Below are positions 20,804 through 30,934 of a stretch of DNA of 64,000 bases, one piece after another. This DNA comes from Aliivibrio sp. EL58 (GTDB lineage: Bacteria; Pseudomonadota; Gammaproteobacteria; Enterobacterales; Vibrionaceae). The stretch covers positions 188,937 through 252,936 of the forward strand of contig NZ_OMPC01000008.1 of NCBI RefSeq assembly GCF_900312675.1. Direction: 5' to 3'. Under the pieces are notes generated by a model. That model made no database searches. It was not told where the DNA came from and saw only the letters and a program-made list of their open reading frames with translations. Made by a program: the position numbers and the translations under genes. Each line of letters starts with the position of its first letter. The first letter of the stretch is position 1.

Positions 20804-20851
20804 AAAAAAGCCGCGTTCTCAATTCATATAGAAAGAGAGCGCGGCTTTTTT
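20804..20851. terminator. Bidirectional terminator between envC and fxsA
   Basis: AAAAAAGCCGCG...CTC (20804-20820) pairs with GAG...CGCGGCTTTTTT (about 20834-20851), with one small internal mismatch. The A and T flanks suit both convergent genes. Confidence 0.85.
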
Positions 20852-20873
20852 AATTCAATTTATATATCGGTGA

Positions 20874-21407
20874 TTATTTTAGGGTTTTATTCGGATCGTC
20901 TTCTTTACGCTGAAACTCACCTTCAAATACATCGCCTTGCTGATCATTGTGGTTTGCCTGATCAAATGGATTGCCTTGATTAAAAGGCCCGTTTTGGTCA
21001 AATCCACCGCCGAAACCTGCATGGAATCCACCTTGTGATGCTCCCATACCATTCACTTTTACACGACTCATTAATTGTTTTGCTAAATATGCTCTTGGTG
21101 CCGGCAATAACACCAACATACCTAATGCATCTGTCATAAAGCCAGGAACAAGCAATAACACGCCAGCAACCGCCAACATAACGCCTTCTACGATTTGTTG
21201 TGCAGGTAACTCGCCTTGTTGTAATTTTGATTGTACTGACATTAACGTTTGAATACCTTGGCTTCGCACTAATGATGCACCAACAAACGCAGTGATAATT
21301 ACCAACCCAAGCGTCGGCCACATACCCAACATGCCCCCCACTTGCACAAACAGTGCAATTTCAATAATGGGAACAAAAATAAACATCAGTAATAAAATAG
21401 GAAACAC
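20874..21407 (-). CDS. fxsA: FxsA-family membrane protein
   Basis: A 177-aa protein with about three to four predicted membrane segments in its first 110 residues, matching the FxsA family (FVPIIEIALFVQVGGMLG start, GLVIITAFVGASLVRSQG, PGFMTDALGMLVLLP). The C-terminal tail is Gly/Asn/Gln-rich, with repeated NQGNPFDQ-like units, and hydrophilic. FxsA overproduction in E. coli relieves phage T7 exclusion by F; its normal role is unknown. It lies next to aspA, divergent, as in E. coli. Confidence 0.88.
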   Translation of the reverse strand: MFPILLLMFIFVPIIEIALFVQVGGMLGMWPTLGLVIITAFVGASLVRSQGIQTLMSVQSKLQQGELPAQQIVEGVMLAVAGVLLLVPGFMTDALGMLVLLPAPRAYLAKQLMSRVKVNGMGASQGGFHAGFGGGFDQNGPFNQGNPFDQANHNDQQGDVFEGEFQRKEDDPNKTLK

Positions 21408-21840
21408 AACACACCTCGATTGGATTTAAGACGATCTTTCGCTTTATATTTCTTTATTTAGTGTAGCAGGCATTAACCGCAAACCACTTTTTATCTCTCT
21501 ATTATGATAGATGCGGCACTTCTGTTCAATTTTCAAGAAAGAACTCTGTAAAAGAGTGTAAACAGCCACCAAATTCATTAACTCAAGTAGCAGTTATATA
21601 ACCTATAAAGTAAAGATATTAACAACTAGTGAGAGCATTATCTCAATTTGAAATATTTTGCAAAAACTAGACTTAAAAAGTGATCAACTTAACACTTTTA
21701 CCCCTAAAGAGGTGTATGATGACGTTAAAACAAGGCATCAGGTACGATATTGATCACCTTCTGACGAACGGATTCTACTCGCAGATATGGTCACTTGGAC
21801 AGAATCCAATAATTAAAATATAGAACCTTAAAGGCTTACT
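21408..21840 (+). promoter_or_regulatory. fxsA-aspA intergenic regulatory region
   Basis: About 430 bp between the divergent genes. An inverted repeat AAAAGTG (21676-21682) / CACTTTT (21693-21699) surrounds GTGATCAACTTAACAC, which resembles a weak CRP or FNR-type dyad. A TTGATCACC half-site lies at 21750-21758. A short open frame with its own ribosome-binding site (listed separately) ends just before aspA. I could not assign a clear -10/-35 pair. Confidence 0.4.
21719..21823 (+). CDS. Possible 34-aa leader peptide upstream of aspA
   Basis: ATG at 21719 is preceded by AAAGAGG (21706-21712) at good spacing and opens 34 codons (MTLKQGIRYD ... NPIIKI) ending in TAG. That is 17 bp before the aspA ATG. 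I recognise no homolog, and there is no obvious run of regulatory codons. It could be a chance frame. Even so, the ribosome-binding site and close placement make it a candidate leader or translationally coupled small protein. Confidence 0.3.
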   Translation: MTLKQGIRYDIDHLLTNGFYSQIWSLGQNPIIKI

Positions 21841-23289
21841 ATGACTCAGATGCTTGATTTAGAAAAAACAAATACCGCTACTCGTATTGAAGAAGATTTG
21901 CTAGGTGAACGTCACGTTCCTTCAGAGGCTTACTACGGTATTCATACCCTTCGCGCTATGGAAAACTTCAACATTTCAAATGTAACTATTTCTGATGTTC
22001 CTGAGTTTGTTCGTGGCATGATCTACACTAAAAAAGCAGCCGCTTTAGCTAACAAAGAATTAGGTGCTATCCCTTCACAAGTTGGTGAGTACATCATCAA
22101 AGCATGTGATTTAATTCTTGAAACTGGCAAGTGCATGGATCAATTCCCATCAGATGTTTTCCAAGGCGGTGCTGGTACTTCAGTTAACATGAATGCTAAC
22201 GAAGTTATTGCTAACGTTGCTCTTGAACTTATGGGTAAAGAGAAAGGCGAATACGATATCATTAACCCTAATGATCACGTAAACCGTTCTCAATCAACTA
22301 ACTGTGCATACCCAACTGGTTTCCGTATTGCTGTATACAACAGCATGATGAAACTAATTGAAGCGATTGAATACCTAAAAGGTGCATTCGATCTTAAAGA
22401 TCAAGAATTCCGTAACGTTCTGAAAATGGGTCGTACTCAGCTTCAAGACGCTGTTCCAATGACTGTTGGTCAAGAGTTCCACGCTTGGGGTGTTCTACTT
22501 CAAGAAGAAGTGAAAAACCTTAACTACACAGCGCAACTTCTTTTAGAAGTAAACATCGGCGCTACAGCAATCGGTACTGGCTTAAACGCTGCGACTGGTT
22601 ACCAAGAAGCGGCAGTTCGTCACCTAGCTGAAGTTACAGGCCTAGAGTGTGTTGCTGCTGAAGACTTAATCGAAGCAACATCTGACTGTGGTGCTTACGT
22701 TATGATCCACGGTGCGCTAAAACGTACTGCGGTTAAAATGTCTAAAATCTGTAATGACTTACGTCTTCTTTCTTCTGGTCCTCGTGCTGGCCTTAATGAA
22801 TTGAACTTACCTGAGCTTCAAGCTGGTTCTTCAATCATGCCTGCTAAAGTAAACCCAGTAATTCCAGAAGTTGTAAACCAAGTATGTTTCAAAGTAATTG
22901 GTAACGATACTACAGTGACTTTCGCTGCTGAAGCTGGTCAACTGCAATTAAACGTAATGGAGCCTGTTATTGGCCAAGCACTTTTCGAATCTATCGAAAT
23001 CTTGAAAAATGCATGTGTAAACCTACGTGACAAATGTATCGACGGTATTACTGTAAACAAAGAAGTATGTGAAGCTCACGTATTTAACTCTATCGGTATC
23101 GTTACTTACCTAAACCCATTCATTGGCCACCACGAAGGTGACATTGTTGGTAAGATTTGTGCTGAAACAGGCAAAAACGTTCGTGATGTAGTTCTTGAAC
23201 GTGGCCTTCTAACAGAAGAACAGTTAGATGACATCTTCTCAGTAGAAAACCTGATGCACCCGCAATACAAAGCAAAACGTTACGATTAA
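21841..23289 (+). CDS. aspA: Aspartate ammonia-lyase
   Basis: A 482-aa enzyme of the fumarase/aspartase superfamily that converts aspartate to fumarate and ammonia. It carries the signature [15 protein letters not shown] (flexible loop with the catalytic Ser) and [11 protein letters not shown]. Length fits E. coli AspA (478 aa). A good AAAGG ribosome-binding site precedes ATG. With dcuA downstream and frdABCD earlier in the window, it would supply and import fumarate for anaerobic respiration. A terminator separates it from dcuA. Confidence 0.96.
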   Translation: MTQMLDLEKTNTATRIEEDLLGERHVPSEAYYGIHTLRAMENFNISNVTISDVPEFVRGMIYTKKAAALANKELGAIPSQVGEYIIKACDLILETGKCMDQFPSDVFQGGAGTSVNMNANEVIANVALELMGKEKGEYDIINPNDHVNRSQSTNCAYPTGFRIAVYNSMMKLIEAIEYLKGAFDLKDQEFRNVLKMGRTQLQDAVPMTVGQEFHAWGVLLQEEVKNLNYTAQLLLEVNIGATAIGTGLNAATGYQEAAVRHLAEVTGLECVAAEDLIEATSDCGAYVMIHGALKRTAVKMSKICNDLRLLSSGPRAGLNELNLPELQAGSSIMPAKVNPVIPEVVNQVCFKVIGNDTTVTFAAEAGQLQLNVMEPVIGQALFESIEILKNACVNLRDKCIDGITVNKEVCEAHVFNSIGIVTYLNPFIGHHEGDIVGKICAETGKNVRDVVLERGLLTEEQLDDIFSVENLMHPQYKAKRYD

Positions 23290-23306
23290 TCCGTAACACC
23301 TCAAAT

Positions 23307-23334
23307 AGCGAGCTCACTGAAGCTCGCTTTTTTT
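23307..23334 (+). terminator. Terminator after aspA
   Basis: AGCGAGCT (23307-23314) pairs with AGCTCGCT (23321-23328), followed by seven T. It lies 17 bp after the stop, so dcuA may need read-through or its own promoter. Confidence 0.85.
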
Positions 23335-23456
23335 ATCTTCTCAATATTTTATTTATAAAAAGATAAGTAATCATTCATACTTTTATTGGTTTGCTGTATA
23401 TAGCTGTGCAATAAAAATCTGAATAATTATTTTAAATTTAAACACTGGAGTTATCT

Positions 23457-24758
23457 ATGATTGCTGTACAGCTTCTTGTCGTACTACTGTTCATCTATTT
23501 AGGTGCACGTATTGGCGGTATCGGTATCGGTTTTGCGGGTGGTGCGGGCGTACTTGTTCTTACCATGATCTTAGGACTAGACGCAGGTTCTATCCCTATC
23601 GACGTTATTTTAATCATCATGTCTGTAATTACTGCCATTGCTGCTATGCAAGTGGCTGGTGGTATGGATTGGTTGGTTGACCTAGCAGAGAAATTCTTAC
23701 GTAAAAATCCAAAACGCATTACTTTCTACGCACCAATCGTGACTTATTTCATGACGATGCTAGCAGGTACAGGTCACACTGCATTCTCTACACTTCCTGT
23801 TATTGCAGAAGTAGCTAAAGAACAAGGTGTTCGCCCTTCTCGCCCACTTTCTATCGCTGTTGTTGCTTCTCAAATTGCAATCACTGCGTCTCCAATCTCA
23901 GCGGCGGTTGTTTTCTTCTCTGGTATCCTTGAGCCATTAGGTGTGGATTACTTAACGCTATTAGCAGTATGTATTCCATCTACATTCCTAGCGTGTATGG
24001 TTGGTGCATTCGTTGCTAACTTCCTAGGCTGTGAATTGAAAGATGACGTCGTTTATCAAGAGCGTCTTGCAAAAGGCCTAATTAAAATGAACGGCGCAGG
24101 TAAACGTGAAATCTTACCTACGGCAAAAGCATCTGTTTATATCTTCTGTGTTGCTATCGTTGCGGTTGTTGCTTATGCAACCATGATCAGTGGCAGTGTT
24201 GGTCTGATTGAACACCCAACCATTGGTCGTAACGAAGCTATTATGGCATTAATGCTAACCGCTGCTGCTGCTATCGTGACGTTCACTAAAATTGATGCAT
24301 CTAAAATTGCTAACGCGGCAACATTCAAATCAGGCATGAGTGCGTGTGTGTGTGTTCTTGGTGTTGCGTGGCTTGGTGATACGTTTGTCTCTTCTCACAT
24401 TGGTGAAATCAAAGAGTTCTCAGCAGAGATCCTTGCACAATACCCGTGGATGCTAGCAATTGTTTTATTCTTTGCTTCAATGCTTCTTTACTCTCAAGGC
24501 GCGACAACTACCGCTCTAATGCCTGCAGCCCTTGCGATTGGTGTTGCTCCAATTACGGCAGTTGCTTCGTTTGCTGCAGTAAGCGCACTGTTCGTTCTTC
24601 CTACTTACCCAACGCTACTTGCTGCGGTTGAAATGGATGACACCGGTTCAACACGTATTGGTAATCTTGTATTTAACCACCCATTCTTTATTCCGGGTGT
24701 TGCAACGATTTCAACGTCTGTTGCACTAGGTTTTGTATTCGGCGGTATTATTCTTTAA
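23457..24758 (+). CDS. dcuA: Anaerobic C4-dicarboxylate transporter DcuA
   Basis: A 433-aa transporter of the Dcu family with ten or more predicted membrane segments, exchanging or importing fumarate, aspartate, malate and succinate. The sequence follows DcuA rather than DcuB throughout: LGARIGGIGIGFAGG, QIAITASPISAAVV, ILGVAWLGDTFVSSHIG-type segments, and FNHPFFIPG near the end. Start ATG at 23457 follows a GGAG site. Gene order aspA-dcuA is conserved with E. coli. Confidence 0.93.
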   Translation: MIAVQLLVVLLFIYLGARIGGIGIGFAGGAGVLVLTMILGLDAGSIPIDVILIIMSVITAIAAMQVAGGMDWLVDLAEKFLRKNPKRITFYAPIVTYFMTMLAGTGHTAFSTLPVIAEVAKEQGVRPSRPLSIAVVASQIAITASPISAAVVFFSGILEPLGVDYLTLLAVCIPSTFLACMVGAFVANFLGCELKDDVVYQERLAKGLIKMNGAGKREILPTAKASVYIFCVAIVAVVAYATMISGSVGLIEHPTIGRNEAIMALMLTAAAAIVTFTKIDASKIANAATFKSGMSACVCVLGVAWLGDTFVSSHIGEIKEFSAEILAQYPWMLAIVLFFASMLLYSQGATTTALMPAALAIGVAPITAVASFAAVSALFVLPTYPTLLAAVEMDDTGSTRIGNLVFNHPFFIPGVATISTSVALGFVFGGIIL

Positions 24759-24783
24759 TTAAGAAAATGCATATATACCTCCC

Positions 24784-24813
24784 AAAATGGCAGCTAGTAT
24801 TAGCTGCCATTTT
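24784..24813. terminator. Bidirectional terminator between dcuA and the usp gene
   Basis: AAAATGGCAGCTA (24784-24796) pairs with TAGCTGCCATTTT (24801-24813) around a 4-nt loop. T and A tracts lie on both sides. Confidence 0.88.
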
Positions 24814-24826
24814 TTATGCCCGTTCT

Positions 24827-25255
24827 TTATGAGCTGATCGGGACAACTAAAATATCGACTGGAGTATGATGAATTAACGGTCGAGAATACGAAATTATTT
24901 TACTTAAAAAGTCATGATGATGCCCACAAATCAATAAATCGATCTCATGCGCTTTCACTGCAGCTTCAACTTTATGACTCAGATCCCCCGTCCCTACCCA
25001 AAAGCTTTCAATCGGAAAGTCGGTATATTGCTGAAAATCAGTCAACCATTTATTTGATGGTTCATTTAATGGCTTACGCTCAGGATCAGCCTGTATATCA
25101 ATTAAATCTGGATAAATCTCACCATGAGTTCCATCAATGTGAATAAAAGAAACTTTTGCATTTAATAACTCCGCCATTGAAACGGCTCTATCAATCAACA
25201 CATGACTCTCTTTGGAAAGATCTAATGCAACAAGGATATGTTTGTATTTCATCAC
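24827..25255 (-). CDS. Universal stress protein (UspA family)
   Basis: A 142-aa single Usp domain. The N-terminal HILVALDLSKES strand-loop and C-terminal GHHHDFL...HHTPVDILVVPI follow the UspA/E. coli UspA type. The G2xG9xGS ATP-binding signature is not clearly present, so it resembles the non-ATP-binding UspA branch. Family members respond to starvation and stress and dimerise; the exact role is unknown. Two adjacent ATG codons (25255, 25252) can start it. It lies in the place cutA occupies in E. coli, divergent from dsbD. Confidence 0.85.
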   Translation of the reverse strand: MMKYKHILVALDLSKESHVLIDRAVSMAELLNAKVSFIHIDGTHGEIYPDLIDIQADPERKPLNEPSNKWLTDFQQYTDFPIESFWVGTGDLSHKVEAAVKAHEIDLLICGHHHDFLSKIISYSRPLIHHTPVDILVVPISS

Positions 25256-25480
25256 GCAGTCCTCTTATGACTCATTCTATTAATTAATCATCGCAACAAG
25301 CATAGTTTCTAAGCAGACAAAAGAGTGTCGTAGGGATCTCGAAACCGTGACAAATAAAAAATAATTACACCAAGTACCGAAGAGAAATGAGCAGATCATT
25401 AACGTAATTGATACTATACTTGCCGAACTCTTGACCATTTCGATAGTCATATCCATATCTATTTTTATAAAGACTTTCAC

Positions 25481-27331
25481 ATGACGAACTTACTCCGTTT
25501 TCGAGCAGCCCTTTTATCATTTTTCATTCTATTCAGCTCCTTTGCTCCTCAGGCTGTCGCGTCTTTTGACCTGACTAAATTACAAGGTGATCAAACCTCT
25601 TCTTTTGTGACAGTGAATGAAGCTTTCCCATTTAATTTCATGCAGCAAGGGGATCGTGTCTATTTAGATTGGCAAGTAATGCCTGATTACTACCTTTATC
25701 AACAACGAATTTCAGTTACTGCGAATGGCGCTGAAATTGCGAATTTAGTCATGGAAGAAGGTACGCCCCATAACGATGAATTCTTTGGTAATGTAAACAT
25801 ATATACAGAACCGCTTACGATCACAGTTCCTCTTATCTCGGTTAGTGATAATGCAGAGTTAACCGTGCGATACCAAGGTTGTGCCAAAGCCGGATTCTGT
25901 TATCCACCTGAGATCCGTAAAATTCCACTATCCGCACTAACAGGGCTAAGTTCATATCAAGATGAAGCGGCCAACACCCATGTTGTGGCAAAAAGTGATA
26001 GCGCACCGGTTAGTGTAGAAAAGAACACATCGTTGACTCCTGAACCAAAAGTAGTCTCTCAAACTCAACAGCAAGAACTGGCTGACAACTTGGGTGATGC
26101 TTGGTGGACTCCATTTTTATTCTTAGCGCTTGGTATTGGACTTGCGTTCACACCTTGTGTACTGCCTATGTACCCTATCTTAACGGGTATTGTTTTAGGT
26201 GGCGGTAAACTGTCTCATGGCAAAGCTTTCAAGCTCTCTTTTGTTTACGTGCAAGGCATGGCATTAACTTACACCTTACTTGGGTTGGTGGTTGCTTCGG
26301 CGGGTATGCAATTTCAAGCGGCACTACAGCATCCTTATGTATTGATTGGTTTGAGCATCATGTTTGTTCTGCTTGCCCTATCAATGTTCGGTGCTTACAC
26401 CATTCAACTGCCAAGTAGCCTACAAACTAAATTAAATGACATTAGTAACCAGCAAAAAGGCGGAAACTTAGGTGGCGTTTTTGCAATGGGCGCAATCTCA
26501 GGTTTAGTCTGCTCACCATGCACAACAGCACCACTGTCTGGAGCCCTGTTGTACGTTGCCAAAAGTGGAGACTTACTAACGGGTGCTGTTGCCCTTTATG
26601 CTCTGGCTATTGGTATGGGCATCCCACTAATTCTAGCTGCTGTATTTGGTAATAAACTGCTACCAAAAGCCGGTGTTTGGATGACACATGTAAAAACGCT
26701 GTTTGGTTTTATTTTACTGGCTGTTCCTGTTTTCCTACTAGAGCGTATTCTTCCTCATAGCATCACACCATTTATTTGGTCTGCTCTTGGCGTTGCTGCG
26801 TTTGGTTGGCTCTATCATGTCAAAGCAACCATGCCTCAATCTTGGAAAACAAGTGTTGCTGGGATCATCGCGATCTTAGGTATTGTTGGCTCAGCAATTC
26901 CGGTGATTGATGCTATTTCAGGGAAAAGCAATACAGAAGTAAACACCACCACTCAAGCAGTGACGTTTAAAAAGATAAGTACGATTGAAGACTTAAACAG
27001 AGAGTTGGAAGCAGCCAAAGCCCAAGGAAAACCAGTCATGCTCGACTTTTATGCTGACTGGTGCGTCGCGTGTAAAGAGTTTGAAAAATACACCTTTCAT
27101 AATGAAAAAGTAGAACCACTTTTAGGTGAATTTATTTTACTGCAGGCTGACGTAACCAAGAATAATTCGGAAGATATTGCCTTATTACAGCAACTAAAAG
27201 TTCTTGGTTTACCAACCATCGATTTTTGGAATGCAAATGGGGATTATTTATCTGATGCTCGATTAACAGGATTTATGAAAGCAGAGCCATTTATACAGCA
27301 TTTGCAGCAAAGTGTGAGCTCGGTTAAATAA
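25481..27331 (+). CDS. dsbD: Thiol:disulfide interchange protein DsbD
   Basis: A 616-aa inner-membrane protein that passes electrons from cytoplasmic thioredoxin to periplasmic DsbC, DsbG and CcmG. The order is a signal peptide (about 1-27), a periplasmic N-terminal domain with the Cys pair in [11 protein letters not shown], an eight-helix core with [10 protein letters not shown] and [13 protein letters not shown], and a C-terminal thioredoxin-like domain with [10 protein letters not shown]. All three redox Cys pairs are present. The aspA-dcuA-dsbD neighbourhood matches E. coli. Confidence 0.95.
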   Translation: MTNLLRFRAALLSFFILFSSFAPQAVASFDLTKLQGDQTSSFVTVNEAFPFNFMQQGDRVYLDWQVMPDYYLYQQRISVTANGAEIANLVMEEGTPHNDEFFGNVNIYTEPLTITVPLISVSDNAELTVRYQGCAKAGFCYPPEIRKIPLSALTGLSSYQDEAANTHVVAKSDSAPVSVEKNTSLTPEPKVVSQTQQQELADNLGDAWWTPFLFLALGIGLAFTPCVLPMYPILTGIVLGGGKLSHGKAFKLSFVYVQGMALTYTLLGLVVASAGMQFQAALQHPYVLIGLSIMFVLLALSMFGAYTIQLPSSLQTKLNDISNQQKGGNLGGVFAMGAISGLVCSPCTTAPLSGALLYVAKSGDLLTGAVALYALAIGMGIPLILAAVFGNKLLPKAGVWMTHVKTLFGFILLAVPVFLLERILPHSITPFIWSALGVAAFGWLYHVKATMPQSWKTSVAGIIAILGIVGSAIPVIDAISGKSNTEVNTTTQAVTFKKISTIEDLNRELEAAKAQGKPVMLDFYADWCVACKEFEKYTFHNEKVEPLLGEFILLQADVTKNNSEDIALLQQLKVLGLPTIDFWNANGDYLSDARLTGFMKAEPFIQHLQQSVSSVK

Positions 27332-27438
27332 TTTAGGTCCTTTATTGACCAAAATCATTAGCATTACGAAGACACTTATTTTACAATGCGAATTAACGCA
27401 ATTAAGCAAACTATTACATTAATTTTTTGAGGTATATG

Positions 27439-28239
27439 ATGAGACTTATTCCATTAAACCAAGCAGAACAAGTAGGCGCATGGTCAGCACAGCACATTGT
27501 TAACCGCATCAATGAGTTTAACCCAACAGCAGATCGTCCATTCGTTCTTGGTCTTCCAACTGGTGGTACTCCTCTTAATACTTACAAAAAGCTAATCGAA
27601 CTGCATAAAGCTGGTGAAGTAAGCTTTAAGAACGTAGTAACATTCAACATGGATGAGTACATCGGTCTTGATGCTAACCACCCAGAATCTTACCGTACTT
27701 TCATGTTTGAAAACTTCTTCAACCATGTAGATATCGAAGAAGAAAACATTAACCTTCTAAACGGTAACACTGATAACCACGAAGAAGAATGCCAACGTTA
27801 CGAAGACAAAATTAAGTCTTACGGTCGTATTAACTTATTCATGGGCGGTGTTGGTAACGACGGTCACATTGCATTCAACGAGCCAGCTTCTTCTCTAGCA
27901 TCTCGTACTCGTATCAAAACACTGACTGAAGATACTCGTATTGCTAACTCTCGTTTCTTCGATGGCGATATCAACCAAGTACCTAAGTACGCGTTAACAA
28001 TCGGTGTTGGTACTCTACTTGATTCTGCTGAGATCATGATCCTAATTACTGGCCACAATAAAGCTCTTGCACTACAAGCTGCTGTTGAAGGTTCAGTAAA
28101 CCACCTATGGACAGTTTCTGCGCTTCAACTTCACCCTAAATCAGTAATCGTTTGTGATGATGCATCACAACAAGAACTGAAAGTGAAAACAGTTAAGTAC
28201 TTTAAAGAATTAGAAGCTGAAAACATCACTCACGTGTAA
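27439..28239 (+). CDS. nagB: Glucosamine-6-phosphate deaminase
   Basis: A 266-aa enzyme that converts glucosamine 6-phosphate to fructose 6-phosphate and ammonia in amino-sugar catabolism. It shows [23 protein letters not shown] with the catalytic Asp, [14 protein letters not shown] and [15 protein letters not shown] at 27439 (MRLIPLN) is chosen: TTGAGG lies at 27427-27432 and the length equals E. coli NagB. The preceding in-frame TTG and ATG codons are too close to that site. A TTATTTT...AATTAA stretch around 27380-27400 could hold a NagC site, but the match is loose. Confidence 0.96.
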   Translation: MRLIPLNQAEQVGAWSAQHIVNRINEFNPTADRPFVLGLPTGGTPLNTYKKLIELHKAGEVSFKNVVTFNMDEYIGLDANHPESYRTFMFENFFNHVDIEEENINLLNGNTDNHEEECQRYEDKIKSYGRINLFMGGVGNDGHIAFNEPASSLASRTRIKTLTEDTRIANSRFFDGDINQVPKYALTIGVGTLLDSAEIMILITGHNKALALQAAVEGSVNHLWTVSALQLHPKSVIVCDDASQQELKVKTVKYFKELEAENITHV

Positions 28240-28258
28240 TTTTTGACTTCAATTAAAT

Positions 28259-28292
28259 AAAAAAAGGAGAACATAATGTTCTCCTTTTTTTT
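28259..28292 (+). terminator. Terminator after nagB
   Basis: AAAAAAAGGAGAACAT pairs with ATGTTCTCCTTTTTTT, a nearly perfect palindrome with a long T-run, 20 bp after the stop. Confidence 0.88.
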
Positions 28293-28903
28293 AATTTGAT
28301 TAACCACATCGTCTCATATCCCCTAGTTAGTAAATTCATCCGCTTTTATTTTCCTACGTCCTTCTTCTATTCAGAACATTCACAGTCTTTTTAAAACCTA
28401 AATTCTTTGCTTTTGGTAAACGACACCCATGATTAACCAAGATAGACCTTAATACCCCTCACCCCTTAAGGGGTAATTATATTTGTAATAAAGTTTCACT
28501 TTAAGGTATTAACAATGAAGCCATTTAATTCGAATCGTGAAAGAAATATCAAAGTGAGATCTAGATCTTGTTGGGGTTTTATTATTTAAATATAAATTCA
28601 AAATAAGTGATTCGCATCACCTTTTTCCCTCTAGGTGGATACCAATAAATGTGACGTTGCACGATTTATTATTATTGACAATATTGCTTTTAACTATTTG
28701 TTGTAAAGTTTCATATCAATAACGTTATGGAGATCTACTTTATTTGGATTAGTTGCTGAGGTTTTGTGGAGAGAATCACGAATTTCCCGTTATCGGTTCT
28801 ATTAAAAAATCTATGGTAAATTATGTCTGTACTTAGAAATTAACCAATGGCTTTGGCGAGCCATTTTAGAATATTTAATAAAACCTCAAACGGGGAATCA
28901 CTT
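28293..28903 (+). promoter_or_regulatory. mtlA upstream region with long leader
   Basis: About 610 bp without a protein gene. A perfect -35 TTGACA lies at 28675-28680, with AT-rich sequence but no clean -10 following. If transcription starts near 28705, the leader is about 200 nt. A 7-bp hairpin AATGGCT/AGCCATT (28846-28866) sits in the leader. In Vibrio cholerae an antisense RNA, MtlS, overlaps the mtlA leader; an equivalent on the minus strand here is possible but I see no clear terminator for it. Confidence 0.45.
28603..28624 (+). promoter_or_regulatory. Putative CRP site upstream of mtlA
   Basis: GTGATTCGCATCAC (28607-28620) gives a GTGA-N6-TCAC core, the inner CRP consensus, with A/T flanks. 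It lies about 60 bp before the TTGACA -35 element. A second TGTGA half-site lies at 28650-28654. CRP control of mannitol operons is established in related bacteria. Confidence 0.6.
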
Positions 28904-30856
28904 ATGATATCACCAGATGCAAAGATCAAGATACAAAATTTTGGTCGTTTTTTATCAAATATGGTAATGCCTAATATCGGTGCGTTTATCGCATGGGGCT
29001 TTATCACTGCTTTATTTATCCCAACAGGTTGGATCCCTAACGAAGCATTAGCGAAACTTGTTGGCCCGATGATTACATATCTACTTCCACTACTAATCGG
29101 TTATACCGGTGGTAAATTAGTTGGCGGCGAACGTGGTGCTATCGTTGGTGCTATTACAACAATGGGTGTCATTGCCGGTACTGATATTCCAATGTTCATG
29201 GGCGCAATGATGGTTGGTCCTATGGGTGGCCTAGCGATTAAACTGTTCGATCAAAAAGTCGATGGTAAAATCAAAAGCGGCTTTGAAATGCTAGTAAACA
29301 ACTTCTCAGCCGGCATTATTGGTATGCTATGTGCGATTGTTGCTTTCTACTTTATTGGTCCTTTTGTTAAAGTATTATCAGCCGGCCTTGCAGGGGGCGT
29401 AAATTTCCTAGTAGAAGCTGGTCTTCTTCCGCTGACTTCTATTTTTGTTGAACCCGCAAAAATTCTATTTCTAAATAACGCGATTAACCACGGTATTTTC
29501 TCTCCTCTTGGTATTCAACAAGCAAACGATGTTGGTCAATCTATTTTCTTCTTAATTGAGGCGAATCCAGGTCCAGGCTTAGGTATTCTTCTTGCTTACA
29601 TGTTCTTTGGTAAAGGTTCTGCAAAACAAACAGCTGGTGGTGCATCAATAATCCATTTCTTTGGTGGCATCCATGAAATTTACTTCCCATACATTTTAAT
29701 GAATCCACGTCTAATCCTTGCTGCTATTGCAGGTGGCATGACAGGAGTATTTGTTTTAACTCTATTTAATGCAGGTATGGTTGCTCCAGCGTCTCCAGGT
29801 TCTATCTTTGCTATTTTATTACTAACACCAAAAGCATCAGCTATCGGGGTTATCTGTTCAATTTTATCAGCAACAGCAGTTTCATTTACTGTAGCTGCAC
29901 TACTAATGAAAATGCAGACAACATCAGATGAAGATGACGGTACGTCATTAGATGACGCCACTGCAGCAATGCGTGATATGAAATCAGGCTCAAAAGGCAA
30001 GGCTTCTGGCATTACTGCTGAGAAAAGTAATTCACCTAAATTAAATAATATCCAAAAAATCATCGTAGCGTGTGACGCCGGCATGGGTTCAAGTGCCATG
30101 GGTGCCGGACTTCTTCGTAAAAAAGTCCAAGCAGCAGGCCTAAACATTAGCGTAACAAACTGTGCTATCAATAACTTACCTACGGATGTCGATATTGTGA
30201 TTACTCATAAAGATTTAACGGACCGTGCACGTAAGCACGCAGAAAATGCAGAGCATATTTCACTTACTAACTTCTTAGATAGCCATATCTACAACGATTT
30301 AGTTGCACGTATCATGGCATCAACTTACCCAGAAGCCGCGAACGATGATGAAATACCACAAGTCTCTCCAGTAGCAGCGAATGATGAGTTTTTTGAACCA
30401 CAAAAAGCACAGCCATTTCAAATTGAAGAAAAAAATATTCACCTTGGACTAACCTTCAAAACAAAAGAAGAAGCCATTCAATACGCCGGAGAACAACTTG
30501 TATCTCTTGGCTACGCAGAACCAGAATATGTAGCAGCGATGTTTGATCGTGAAAAACTAGTACCAACCTATCTTGGTGAATCTATTGCCGTACCACATGG
30601 AACAATAGAAGCCAAAGACCGTGTAATCAAAACAGGCATCGTCATCTGTCAGTATCCATCAGGTGTTCAATTCACTGAAGACGAAGATGATGTAGCTAAA
30701 TTGGTTATCGGTATCGCAGCTAAAAATGACGAGCACATACAAGTAATTACCTCTATTACCAATGCGCTTGATGAACCTGGTGCCATTGAAAAACTAACAT
30801 CCACTAACAGCGTTAGTGAGATTTTAGAAATTCTTTCAGGCGAACAAGCAGCATAA
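28904..30856 (+). CDS. mtlA: Mannitol-specific PTS enzyme IICBA
   Basis: A 650-aa inner-membrane permease and phosphotransferase that takes up mannitol as mannitol 1-phosphate. The order is a IIC domain (about 1-340) with the substrate motif GGIHEIYFPY, a IIB domain with phospho-Cys390 in VACDAGMGSS, and a IIA domain with phospho-His565 in VPHGT. I chose ATG at 28904 (MISPDAKIKI), preceded by GGGGAA. An in-frame ATG at 28847 adds 19 residues and lies inside the hairpin region of the leader. mtlD follows 78 bp downstream. Confidence 0.96.
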   Translation: MISPDAKIKIQNFGRFLSNMVMPNIGAFIAWGFITALFIPTGWIPNEALAKLVGPMITYLLPLLIGYTGGKLVGGERGAIVGAITTMGVIAGTDIPMFMGAMMVGPMGGLAIKLFDQKVDGKIKSGFEMLVNNFSAGIIGMLCAIVAFYFIGPFVKVLSAGLAGGVNFLVEAGLLPLTSIFVEPAKILFLNNAINHGIFSPLGIQQANDVGQSIFFLIEANPGPGLGILLAYMFFGKGSAKQTAGGASIIHFFGGIHEIYFPYILMNPRLILAAIAGGMTGVFVLTLFNAGMVAPASPGSIFAILLLTPKASAIGVICSILSATAVSFTVAALLMKMQTTSDEDDGTSLDDATAAMRDMKSGSKGKASGITAEKSNSPKLNNIQKIIVACDAGMGSSAMGAGLLRKKVQAAGLNISVTNCAINNLPTDVDIVITHKDLTDRARKHAENAEHISLTNFLDSHIYNDLVARIMASTYPEAANDDEIPQVSPVAANDEFFEPQKAQPFQIEEKNIHLGLTFKTKEEAIQYAGEQLVSLGYAEPEYVAAMFDREKLVPTYLGESIAVPHGTIEAKDRVIKTGIVICQYPSGVQFTEDEDDVAKLVIGIAAKNDEHIQVITSITNALDEPGAIEKLTSTNSVSEILEILSGEQAA

Positions 30857-30872
30857 CAATCATATAGAAATA

Positions 30873-30904
30873 TAGATCAGCTCTCCCCCTATAGGGTTGA
30901 TCTA
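30873..30904 (+). repeat. Intercistronic inverted repeat mtlA-mtlD
   Basis: TAGATCA (30873-30879) and TGATCTA (30898-30904) pair across an 18-nt loop containing CCCCCTATAGGG. No T-run follows, so it is more likely an mRNA-processing or stability hairpin than a terminator. Confidence 0.45.
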
Positions 30905-30934
30905 TCTCCTAATATCAAATTGAAGGTAATTATT

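Noticed and set aside
25280-25480. 66-codon minus-strand open frame between the usp gene and dsbD
   Set aside because: It fills the dsbD promoter region, has no recognisable domain or good ribosome-binding site, and looks like chance.
27370-27410. Possible NagC operator before nagB (TTATTTT...AATTAA)
   Set aside because: NagC control of nagB is known in V. fischeri, but the match to the operator consensus is too loose to list as a site without a profile score.
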